Of a DNA stretch of 64,000 bases, positions 17,648 to 26,000 are shown piece after piece. Made by a program: the position numbers and the translations under genes. Every line of letters begins with the position of its first letter. Positions within the stretch are counted from its first letter, which is position 1. This DNA comes from Erysipelothrix sp. HDW6C. GTDB lineage: Bacteria > Bacillota_I > Bacilli_A > Erysipelotrichales > Erysipelotrichaceae. The notes beneath the pieces are model-generated. The model was not told the origin of the DNA and did no database searches. It saw nothing but the letters and a program-made list of their open reading frames with translations. Where the stretch lies: the NCBI RefSeq assembly GCF_011299615.1, contig NZ_CP049861.1:682001-746000 (forward strand). The letters run 5' to 3'.

Positions 17648-19282
17648 ATGAAACGTATGTATGCAAATGGACAAATTGTTGAAGGTTTAATTACAGGAAT
17701 TCAACCGTATGGCGCGTTTGTGGCAATTGATGAGAATACGACCGGATTGATTCACATTTCAGAGATATCTGATGATTTTGTTCGTGATATTCGTCAATTT
17801 GTAACGCAAGGAGAACATATTGTTGCCAAGATAATTGATGTCAGTGAAGGACCGCACCAGTTGCGCTTGTCTTTAAAAGCGCTGAATTATTCCTCACGCC
17901 GTAATCGCGTTGATAAAGAATACAAGCGAACTTTGCTGCCCAAAGATGACATTGGCTTTGAGACACTTGCGCAAATGATGCCTCAGTGGTTGAAACAAAA
18001 GGAGACAGACATGGTTAAAGTTGATTTATCACACGCTCTATTAAAGGGCAATGTATTGGATCACCAAAGTGAAGTAACACGAATTCATGAGATGATCCAC
18101 AATCGTACCGGACGCGGTAATGATTATCTTGGTTGGTTAGACTGGGCAGATACATATGACAAGGATGAGTTTGCACGCATTAAAGTTGCGGCACAACGCA
18201 TTCAAGATCAAGCAGATGTACTTTTAGTTTGCGGTATTGGTGGTTCTTACCTTGGTGCTCGTGCAGCGATTGAGATGTTACAAGGGCCCTATCCAAAGAA
18301 TAACTTGGAAATAATCTATGTTGGGAACACATTCTCATCGACAGCAATTGTACGTATCTTAGACTATATCAAAGATAAACGCGTTGCACTAAATGTCATT
18401 TCAAAATCTGGAACAACTACTGAGACAGCGCTTGCTTTCCGCTTGATTCGCCAATTTATGGAAGAAAAATACGGGGAAGCAGAAGCAGCAACACGCATTT
18501 ATGCAACAACAGATGCTGAAAAAGGATTGTTAAAACCACTGGCTGATGAAAAAGGCTATGAAACATTCGTGATTCCTGATGATATCGGCGGACGTTTCTC
18601 AGTCATCACACCAGTAGGGTTGTTGCCAATCGCTGCTGCGGGAATTAGCATCGATGATTTCATGCAAGGTGTTAAGGACGCTACATTTGAACTCAACAAC
18701 CCTGCACTTGAATCCAACCCAGCGTATGTCTATGGTACTGTCCGTAACATGCTCTATAATGATGGCAAAGCAGTAGAAATGTTTGTGAGCTATGAAACTC
18801 ATCTTGTGTATCTTGCGGAATGGTGGAAACAACTTTTTGCCGAATCTGAAGGTAAAGAAGGTAAAGGCTTACTACCTGCGAGCGTAAACTTCTCAACGGA
18901 TCTTCATTCTTTAGGACAATTCATCCAAGATGGAACAAAGAATATATTTGAAACCGTCGTCTTAATTGATAATCCAATGGAAGACACAACGGTTCCAACC
19001 GAAGCAAATGATCTCGATCAAATGAATTACTTAGCAGGTAAGAGTTTGAACTGGATCAACGAGAAAGCATTTGAAGGTACATTGGAAGCGCACGAAATTA
19101 CCGGAGGCGTACCAAATATAATTTTATCCATTGAGAAAGCAGATGCTTACCATTTTGGATACTTGGTATACTTCTATTTCAAAGCACTTGCTATGTCGGC
19201 GTACATGCTTGATGTAAACCCATTTGATCAACCAGGTGTTGAAGTCTACAAGAAAAACATGTTTAGACTCTTAGGAAAATAA
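17648..19282 (+). CDS. pgi: S1 RNA-binding domain fused in frame to glucose-6-phosphate isomerase
   Basis: Residues 1-80 form an S1 RNA-binding fold ([18 protein letters not shown], then GLIHISEI). Residues to about 118 continue like the general-stress S1 protein YugI, including its tail ([16 protein letters not shown]). From [10 protein letters not shown] (ATG at 18011) the sequence is a complete Pgi of 423 residues, with [14 protein letters not shown] and [14 protein letters not shown]. No stop separates the two parts. A textbook AAAAGGAGA site sits 6 bases before the internal ATG, so a separate Pgi may also be made. The outer start at 17648 has a GAGG site 7 bases upstream. Pgi interconverts glucose-6-P and fructose-6-P. 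Confidence 0.9.
   Translation: MKRMYANGQIVEGLITGIQPYGAFVAIDENTTGLIHISEISDDFVRDIRQFVTQGEHIVAKIIDVSEGPHQLRLSLKALNYSSRRNRVDKEYKRTLLPKDDIGFETLAQMMPQWLKQKETDMVKVDLSHALLKGNVLDHQSEVTRIHEMIHNRTGRGNDYLGWLDWADTYDKDEFARIKVAAQRIQDQADVLLVCGIGGSYLGARAAIEMLQGPYPKNNLEIIYVGNTFSSTAIVRILDYIKDKRVALNVISKSGTTTETALAFRLIRQFMEEKYGEAEAATRIYATTDAEKGLLKPLADEKGYETFVIPDDIGGRFSVITPVGLLPIAAAGISIDDFMQGVKDATFELNNPALESNPAYVYGTVRNMLYNDGKAVEMFVSYETHLVYLAEWWKQLFAESEGKEGKGLLPASVNFSTDLHSLGQFIQDGTKNIFETVVLIDNPMEDTTVPTEANDLDQMNYLAGKSLNWINEKAFEGTLEAHEITGGVPNIILSIEKADAYHFGYLVYFYFKALAMSAYMLDVNPFDQPGVEVYKKNMFRLLGK
17997..18013 (+). promoter_or_regulatory. Internal ribosome-binding site and start codon for stand-alone Pgi
   Basis: AAAAGGAGACAGACATG inside the fused frame has ideal Shine-Dalgarno spacing. 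The ATG corresponds to the usual first residue of Pgi. Confidence 0.7.
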
Positions 19283-19286
19283 AAAG

Positions 19287-19317
19287 AAAAGAAACTCATT
19301 CGAGTTTCTCTTTTTTT
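19287..19317 (+). terminator. Terminator after pgi
   Basis: AGAAACTC / GAGTTTCT with an ATTC loop is followed by a run of seven T. Confidence 0.9.
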
Positions 19318-19608
19318 ATACATGACTTACCAGGAATAGAGCGTGATAAGTCTTTTTTTAGGAAGTGCATTCAATGGAGATTGATTCTATGAAACGTTAA
19401 CGATGGCACTCGTTAAGTGTTTTATTATTATTGACTTCCGAATAATATTATCGCCTACCAAAACAATAATATTACTGTGAAAACTCACTCTCATATTATA
19501 CATAAAAAATGAGAGATTTCATATCAAATGACCCACAAGTGATAATATATTATCAGAATGACATTAGAAAAGTCGGAATTGGTCCGACTTTGTGAAAGAA
19601 ATATAATA
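19318..19608. other. Noncoding stretch with multiple hairpins and AT-rich palindromes
   Basis: No coding frame is supported between the convergent pgi and msrA genes. Hairpins: GACTTA/TAAGTC followed by T7 (19324-19359), TTAACGA/TCGTTAA (19397-19416), CTCTCAT/ATGAGAG (19488-19515), and AAAGTCGGA/TCCGACTTT (19569-19591, probable msrA terminator). ATAATATTAT-type palindromes lie at 19442-19451, 19540-19555 (TGATAATATATTATCA, perfect) and 19603-19612, with a partial one at 19466-19475. Confidence 0.6.
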
Positions 19609-20136
19609 TTATCGCAAATACTCTTCTTTTAATTCATTGGGTTGAATGACAGAAAAGTCGATGTGGCAGTAACCTCCAGGATTGCCTTCAAGGTACATTT
19701 GGTGTTCGGGTTCAGCAACTACAAAATTTTCTAAGGGTAAGACTTCCGTTACAATGGTATCTTTGTAATTAGCTTTGATACTGTCAATGTATTGGTTTAT
19801 AGTATCGTTATCCTGATCGTTAGTATAGTAGATTCCTGTGCGATATTGTGTTCCAATATCATTCGCCTGACGGTTTCTTGTTGTGGGATCAATCATTCGG
19901 AAGAGATGTTCGAGAATTTTATCCAATGAAATTACCGTTTGATTGTAAGTAAGCATAACGGCTTCAACATGTCCCGTTGTCCCACTGCATACCTCACGAT
20001 ATGTCACAGAGTCTCCATTTCCATTTGCATAACCAACTTGCGTATCAATAATACCTTTGAGTCGGTGGTAGTATTCCTCGACGCCCCAAAAACAGCCGCC
20101 TGCAACGACGATGTGTTTAAAATCTCGTGTAGTCAT
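19609..20136 (-). CDS. msrA: Peptide methionine-S-sulfoxide reductase MsrA
   Basis: MsrA repairs oxidised methionine. The catalytic cysteine is in VVAGGCFWGVEEYY near the N-terminus. Other family segments are GYANGNG, TGHVEAV and FRMIDPTTRNRQ(A)ND. It is 175 residues long. The ATG at 20136 has GGAGGTTT 7 bases upstream. Longer in-frame starts would run back through the promoter TGCTACAAT and a hairpin. Confidence 0.95.
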   Translation of the reverse strand: MTTRDFKHIVVAGGCFWGVEEYYHRLKGIIDTQVGYANGNGDSVTYREVCSGTTGHVEAVMLTYNQTVISLDKILEHLFRMIDPTTRNRQANDIGTQYRTGIYYTNDQDNDTINQYIDSIKANYKDTIVTEVLPLENFVVAEPEHQMYLEGNPGGYCHIDFSVIQPNELKEEYLR

Positions 20137-20182
20137 AATATAAACCTCCATGTGTAGGAATATTGTAGCATAGAAATTAAAA

Positions 20183-20202
20183 GATGCTTCCGTGGAAGCA
20201 TC
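20183..20202 (-). terminator. Hairpin upstream of msrA, terminator-like on the minus strand
   Basis: GATGCTTCC/GGAAGCATC is a perfect 9-base stem with a 2-base spacer, followed on the minus strand by TTTTAATTT. It lies just upstream of the msrA extended -10 (TGCTACAAT). It could terminate an upstream transcript or act as an operator. Confidence 0.5.
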
Positions 20203-20358
20203 CGTGAAATGGCTCAGTGGTCTAATCTGGCCAATCATCAACACGCACGATGGAGTATGAATGTTGATCGAGCGAAGTGCTCTTGAGACTATAGTAATTG
20301 TTGAACTTATTTTTCTCATCAAGAGCTTGTTAATTTTTGGTTAAATTATCGATGTTTA

Positions 20359-20367
20359 TGATACAAT
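20359..20367 (+). promoter_or_regulatory. Extended -10 of the tyrosine phosphatase gene
   Basis: TGATACAAT lies about 20 bases before the ATTGGAGG ribosome site. The -35 box is not clear. I see no gene between 20203 and 20388. Confidence 0.45.
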
Positions 20368-20388
20368 TCAACCATTGGAGGAAAATTT

Positions 20389-21117
20389 ATGAGTGAACTA
20401 ATTAATTTTCGTGACTTTGGGGGATATCCCACTACAGACGGACGTCGCGTAAAAAAAGATATTTTCTTCAGATGTGGATCCTACCGCGATTTGACAGAAG
20501 AAGACCGTCATTACATTAAATCATTGAATATTCAAAACTTGTGTGACTATCGCGAACGACATGAAATTGACAAAGACGAGCGTCAAAGCGAACTCTCAAA
20601 GCGAGTCCATACGATTTCAGCTTCGGAACATTTGGGTGCTTTTGAAGAAGACCCACAAGCACCATACACGGTTCTTTCTACAGAGGGGATGATTGAATTC
20701 TACGAGCGTCTCGTATTTGATAACCCTGCATACATTAATGTTTTTGAACTCTTGCAAAATGAGAATGCAGTTCCCTATCTTCATAACTGTACGGCTGGGA
20801 AAGATCGCACAGGGATTGCCAGTGCTCTTATCTTACTCGCATTGGGTGTGGATGAGGAAATCGTGATGTATGACTACTTGAAGTCGCTTGAAGCATTTGA
20901 TGCGATATTGGAAAATGAAGTACGTCGTTTAAAACCGAATCGTACGACTGAGTCCCTGTATCATAAAATGCCGGGAATCATTGTGAAACCTTCATATTTG
21001 TTGGCGGCATTTGAAACAATAAAAGAAAAGTATGGCGACTTTGCGACATACTTTGAAAAAGAATTCTCATTGGATGAACAGGGACTTGAGTCCTTGCGTC
21101 TTCGGTTTACAGAATAG
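20389..21117 (+). CDS. Tyrosine/dual-specificity protein phosphatase (LipA-like)
   Basis: The product has 242 residues. It begins NFRDFGGYPTTDGR, the usual opening of the Y_phosphatase3 family. The catalytic P-loop HNCTAGKDRTG carries the Cys and Arg of the CX5R signature. No signal peptide is visible. Family members act on phosphotyrosine or phosphoinositides; the substrate here is unknown. It has a GGAGG site and a monocistronic layout. Confidence 0.88.
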   Translation: MSELINFRDFGGYPTTDGRRVKKDIFFRCGSYRDLTEEDRHYIKSLNIQNLCDYRERHEIDKDERQSELSKRVHTISASEHLGAFEEDPQAPYTVLSTEGMIEFYERLVFDNPAYINVFELLQNENAVPYLHNCTAGKDRTGIASALILLALGVDEEIVMYDYLKSLEAFDAILENEVRRLKPNRTTESLYHKMPGIIVKPSYLLAAFETIKEKYGDFATYFEKEFSLDEQGLESLRLRFTE

Positions 21118-21136
21118 GTGCAACGCACCTTTTTTA
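21116..21136. terminator. Shared terminator of convergent genes
   Basis: AGGTGC / GCACCT with an AAC loop is followed by TTTTT. It overlaps the phosphatase stop codon. Confidence 0.8.
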
Positions 21137-22399
21137 TTGCTTAAGATTAATCGAAAGCTGACGAGAATCGCGTGTTTCTTCGAGAATGGAATCGAAATAT
21201 TCGAGTGTCATTTCAAACTCACGTTCAACCACTAGTTTATATCCCGTGAGATTACGGAAATATTCAGGATCTGTAATGGCTCTCCCGGCAAAATACTCGA
21301 GATTAAGAAGTGCAAATGTGTGTGCGACTTCTTCTTTCTCAGCTTCTGTAAAGTACTCAGTATCCCATCCACGCAAACGCTTATCGAAGGCGAGTTCATA
21401 GAAGAATGTTTCTGCTTTCTTATCAAAACCTTCAACGCCAGTATTTATACTTTGGGTTTTATAGTTTGCATTGAGATCTTGATCAATATCAAGGACTCCA
21501 AACTGTAATGGATAGACACTAAGAGCTCCGGACGCAATGTCATACAGCTCACCCTCGCTTGTTTTTGAGATGCTTTGAGTATGGATGTGTCCTGAGAATG
21601 CCAGTTTTACATTGTATTCAATAAGTAGTTTTCGCAGACGCGGTGCATTGTTGACGGTAAAACCTTCATAGATGAGTTGGCTATGATTCATGATGTTGTG
21701 GTGCATTGCGAAGAGGGGAGTAATGTTATTCTTTTTGGCTTCGATAAGTTGACCTTCCAACCAGGCATATGTCTCATCGGATAATTCGCCACTCAGAAGG
21801 TCGCCAGTATTTGCTTCCATCATAAATAACCAAACATCCTTAGAAAGTGGTGCAACATAGCTCAATGAATCCTTGTCCATTGGATTGCTTGGTGCAAACC
21901 CTTGGTTTTCGTATATTCTTGCGAATGTTAATGAGTCGACACTTTCGACCTTACTCACGCTGTCTTCATTATAGCGTCGAGCGTTAGGGTTATTGAGGTC
22001 GTGGTTCCCGGCAGTAACAAGTACTTGAATTCCAGCATCGGTAAGAATGTTCAGTTTTGCAGCGAGGTCTTCGTGGCTTTTTCTCTCGCCATTTAATGTA
22101 ATGTCGCCCGTTAGAACAACTGCGTTGGGTTTCAATGCTAACATATTGTTGATGAATGCATCGGTAATAAGTTCCATATCAAGGAGCATTTTACCATCCC
22201 CTTTACGTACGGAAGATTCAAAGAAAGCTCCTTCAGTAATCAGTTCGGGACTGAGATAATGCAAGTCGCTCGCGAAAACAATGCGTAAATCTTTAATATC
22301 GGTTTGAATATTAGTATCTATGGTTGCGACGTGGTCCGCTGGTTTTTGAGTACAGCCAACCAGTATTGTTGCAAGTAGTATTAATAAAAGTCGTTTCAT
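21134..22399 (-). CDS. Surface lipoprotein metallophosphoesterase
   Basis: A lipoprotein signal precedes the lipobox LVGC (Cys near residue 16 from the ATG at 22399), so the enzyme is exported and lipid-anchored. Calcineurin-type metal motifs follow in order: SDLHYL, GDITLNGE, GNHDLN, HHNIMNH and GHIHTQ. The C-terminal 130 residues lie beyond the phosphoesterase core. The start is supported by a GTAGGAAAA site. The substrate is unknown; nucleotides, phospholipids and teichoic acid are all possible for the family. Confidence 0.88.
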   Translation of the reverse strand: MKRLLLILLATILVGCTQKPADHVATIDTNIQTDIKDLRIVFASDLHYLSPELITEGAFFESSVRKGDGKMLLDMELITDAFINNMLALKPNAVVLTGDITLNGERKSHEDLAAKLNILTDAGIQVLVTAGNHDLNNPNARRYNEDSVSKVESVDSLTFARIYENQGFAPSNPMDKDSLSYVAPLSKDVWLFMMEANTGDLLSGELSDETYAWLEGQLIEAKKNNITPLFAMHHNIMNHSQLIYEGFTVNNAPRLRKLLIEYNVKLAFSGHIHTQSISKTSEGELYDIASGALSVYPLQFGVLDIDQDLNANYKTQSINTGVEGFDKKAETFFYELAFDKRLRGWDTEYFTEAEKEEVAHTFALLNLEYFAGRAITDPEYFRNLTGYKLVVEREFEMTLEYFDSILEETRDSRQLSINLKQ

Positions 22400-22467
22400 A
22401 TTTTTCCTACCATTTCTCATACTATTGTATCACTTTTTGGAGAAATAAATTTACGCGGGTTGATTTC

Positions 22468-22496
22468 TTGTGTGACTGCTTAGAATAAAATATAAT
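22468..22496 (+). promoter_or_regulatory. Promoter of a four-TM protein gene
   Basis: TTGTGT at 22468-22473 and TATAAT at 22491-22496 are separated by 17 bases. Confidence 0.65.
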
Positions 22497-22525
22497 TAAA
22501 TCAGTAATAAATGGGAGGGGAACAT

Positions 22526-22975
22526 ATGAAAAAAGATTTTGACCAATTTGGTGGCTTGATGTGGTGTGTATATGGACTTGAAATACTGATTGCAGTCTGG
22601 TTTGGTTTGTTATTATTCAGTGACTTACGAATATATCTCATGAGTGACCCAGGGATGGTCCGTGTTGGGGAATTTGCACTGTATGCGATGATCTTATCGG
22701 GAATCACGTTTGTCATCGCAATTGGACTTGTTGCGGTCTTTAAACTTAAAGGAAAATTCTTTTATAACTTGGTGCGATGGCTTATGATTGCTCAGATTGT
22801 AATACTTGTAATATTCGCAGTTGTTGTTATTGTCCATGCATTAATTTACAAACTTAGTATGAATCTTTGGATGTACCTTGTCCCGTTAGTGGTTCAACTT
22901 GTTTGCCTAGGTTACTTCACAAGATCTGGTCGTGTGAAAGTATACCACCGTATTGAAAGCACTCACGTTAATTAA
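22526..22975 (+). CDS. Four-TM membrane protein of unknown function
   Basis: This protein of 149 residues has four hydrophobic helices (about 10-30, 45-72, 85-108 and 112-133). The ATG at 22526 follows GGGAGGGG. I do not recognise a family. It is flanked by its own promoter and terminator. Confidence 0.7.
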   Translation: MKKDFDQFGGLMWCVYGLEILIAVWFGLLLFSDLRIYLMSDPGMVRVGEFALYAMILSGITFVIAIGLVAVFKLKGKFFYNLVRWLMIAQIVILVIFAVVVIVHALIYKLSMNLWMYLVPLVVQLVCLGYFTRSGRVKVYHRIESTHVN

Positions 22976-22980
22976 TCATT

Positions 22981-23012
22981 AAAGAAAGCGCCTGACAAAG
23001 GCGCTTTCTTTA
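22981..23012. terminator. Bidirectional terminator
   Basis: A 12-base perfect stem AAAGAAAGCGCC / GGCGCTTTCTTT with a 7-base loop sits between a plus-strand gene and the minus-strand surface-protein gene. Confidence 0.92.
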
Positions 23013-23015
23013 TGA

Positions 23016-26000
23016 TTATACATTGTCGTCTTTGTGACGTCTTCTTACAATGAAGAATAACAATCCAGTAAATGCTGCGAGTCCCCCTACACCAAGTGCA
23101 ATCGGAAGTGGAGATGCCGAAATGTTTTCAATCGTTAGTGTAAACGGTGAAGGTGCATTTGTTTGTGGTGGTGTTTCTCCTTTCGTTGTTGTGACAGGAA
23201 CTGCATCAGGTTTTTCAGGTGTTGTGATAGTTTCTTTTTCAGGTGCTGTATCAGGTTTTGTGTTCGGCGTTAGGGTACCGATTGGTTTTGGTGTGGTACC
23301 GGGTTGTGGTGTTTTGGGATTTGTGCGTTGATTCAATTGTGTCTGTGCGCGATCGATTTCAGTGTTTAGAGTGTTTCGCAATGTTCCATTTGGAATAAGC
23401 CCAATGAGTTCCTTCACGGCATCGATGTGTGATTGGGTAACATCACTTCGCAATGTGTTCTGTGCTGTGAATAATCCGTTTGCACGATCTCTTGCTGTAA
23501 CCATCGCGCTTAAGGTATCAAGAGAGTTTAAAAGGGCTGATTTATTTGGAGAATCAGACAACAATTTAACATCGTTACGGAGTGCGTTAATTTGCGCTTC
23601 GGTGAGTCCTTTTGCGATATCATCTTTCTTACTGTTGGCAAACAATGCATCACGTTGTGTTTCGAGTTGTTTGATGGCATCATTGTAGAATCGTTGTTCC
23701 AGTTTTGCTTTTGCACTATCCAATTGTTGTTGGAATGAGGAACGCGTTGTTGGATCACTAATGTCGTTGAGTCGTTGCATTAATGTATCAATGTATCCTT
23801 GAGTCACTCCAGGCTTCAACGCTCCACCACTATAAAGGTTATTGATGTCTGATTGCATTTGGTTCGTAAGATATTGTTGTTTCGCATTGCGAACCTGCTC
23901 TAATAATAAATCCTTAATGTTACCGTTCGGTAAGTTGTTGACGCGATCACTTAATTCATTTATTTCCAAAAGTGTTACGCGTGGTTTAAGGGCATCATTC
24001 TCAAATAAAGCTGCGATATCTCCAGTAAGGATTCGATTCGTGAGCAATTGTTCAGCCCGGGTAAGTTCTGCTATGAATGCACTGCGATCTGGGTCTGATA
24101 AAACTGTTGCATTCTCAACGCGAGTTTGGAGTGCGTCAATCGTTGTTTGTGTCACGTGAGTCTCTAACTCGTTATCTTCAGTAAAGAGACCTTCAATCGC
24201 GGTACGAATGTCACGTGTTGTAAATTGTTGGCGTGCGTCGTTTAATTGTGAGACGAGCGCTGTTTTAATCGGTCCATCTTCGAGCAATTGTATACGCGCA
24301 TCCAAGGATTGCAATGTCTGTGATGTAACAGAATCGACAAGGATTCCATCATCGAAAAGAGCAGCAACATCGATCTTTAAATTGTGCTCAGTTAAGAGAC
24401 GTGTTGCGGTAGATAGATTGTTAAGAAGCGTTTCTTTGTCGACAGTGAGTAAGTGTTCGTTATCACCGATTGCTTCGATCAAGGCATCAATTTCTGCTTG
24501 TGTAAGTGGAAGCTTGATTGCTAAATGAGATTCATCTGTAAAGAATGCATCCACTGCGTTGGTGAAGTAAATATTGAAATATTGTGCCTTGGCGCCCATG
24601 ATGCGATCAATAAGGGCTGTTTTCAATGTGGTATTGATAACGGTATTTTCACTTACTTTTGCAAGGAGTGTATCCAGCGCTGCTTCGCTGACGGATGCTT
24701 TGATTACACCATCCTCGAAGAGGGCGTCAACCTCTTGTGTTAACGTGCGTTCGATTAATAGTTTCTTTGCGTGATTGAGGCTTGTTTGTAAACTTGCCTT
24801 ATTCGCATCATTTGTAACTCCGTCAATCAATGTTTGAATTGCATCAATTGATAGTGCTGTTGATGTATCCTTAAGGGCGGTAAGCGATGAATCTGTGTAG
24901 AGAGCTTTAATTTGATTGCTGAGATCGGTCATGGTGTCATCATCTTTAATTTCAGTGTTCCGTTGAGATACTTCAGCCAGTTTATCCAACAATCGATCTT
25001 TCATTGCTCCCTCATCCATAGCGGTAATGGTTTGAATGGCACTTGTAAGTGACGACTCACTAATTGGCTCTTTTACTGTTGCCATTGTTGCATCTGTAAA
25101 GAATGCACTCACAAGTGTTTGTTTATCAAGGAAGTTTTGCAATGTTGCTAATGTATCCGCGATTTTTGTGTATAGCGTTGGAGAAATGAGGCTTTGATAA
25201 TCTGCGAAATCAGCAAATCGAGATTTCAATGCATCTAATTTTGTTTGTGTTAAATCAGGTGTAATATCATCATAATTTGTATCCGTGAAGTATGCGAATA
25301 CATCGGTGTTGAGCGTCGTTGCATGTGCTGTTAATGTTTCGTATAGACGTGTTCGCATTGCAGCAAGATTCACAGTTTCGGCATGCCCTGCTTCTTTCAT
25401 GCCGTTTAAAGTGTCGAGTGCAGTATCGAAGGTCGTAAAATCAAATGCAGTATTCAATGTAGTAAGCGCATCTTCGATAGTGATAATATCATTCCCGCGT
25501 TTAATGAGTGCATCAATTGTTTGATAGCGTGCTGTACCTGAGGAGGCACTCAGTGTAGCGAGTTCAGTCTGCGCTTGTACAAGTGCAGTGCGAGCTGTTG
25601 TAACATTCTTTAATTTATAACTGTTGTTATTGATGGCGTCACCACTGTCAAACAGATCTTGAACAATTCCCAGTAAGTTTGCCAAGGTTGTTTGTTGGAC
25701 GAGTTGTTCTTTGGCGTTATCAATCTGTCCTTGCAATTCGGTTTTAACTTCAGAATCATCCAGTAAATTCACTGCCGTTTGTGCTGCTGCGATTTCAGTC
25801 TGAGTGAGAGTTTCCTTAATGGTGATTCCATCTGCCTCAAAAAGGGCGTTGACTTTAGTTGTGGCATCGTTAATGAGTGCCGCACGTTTTGCATCGTACT
25901 GTGTTTGTGCGTCGTTTACTTTTGTTGCCAATGCGTCTTTAGCAGGCCCCGCAGGGAGTTGTGTCACGGCTGTCCGTGCTGTATCAATTGCGGTTTGCGA

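Noticed and set aside
19442..19612. Fur or PerR boxes for msrA
   Set aside because: The ATAATATTAT palindromes lie beyond the 3' end of msrA, not at its promoter, and their spacing does not match the 15-base Fur/PerR consensus.
23016..23180. LPXTG sorting signal in the large surface protein
   Set aside because: The region before the C-terminal TM reads ENISASPLPIALG. No LPXTG or close variant is present in any frame without breaking the TM.
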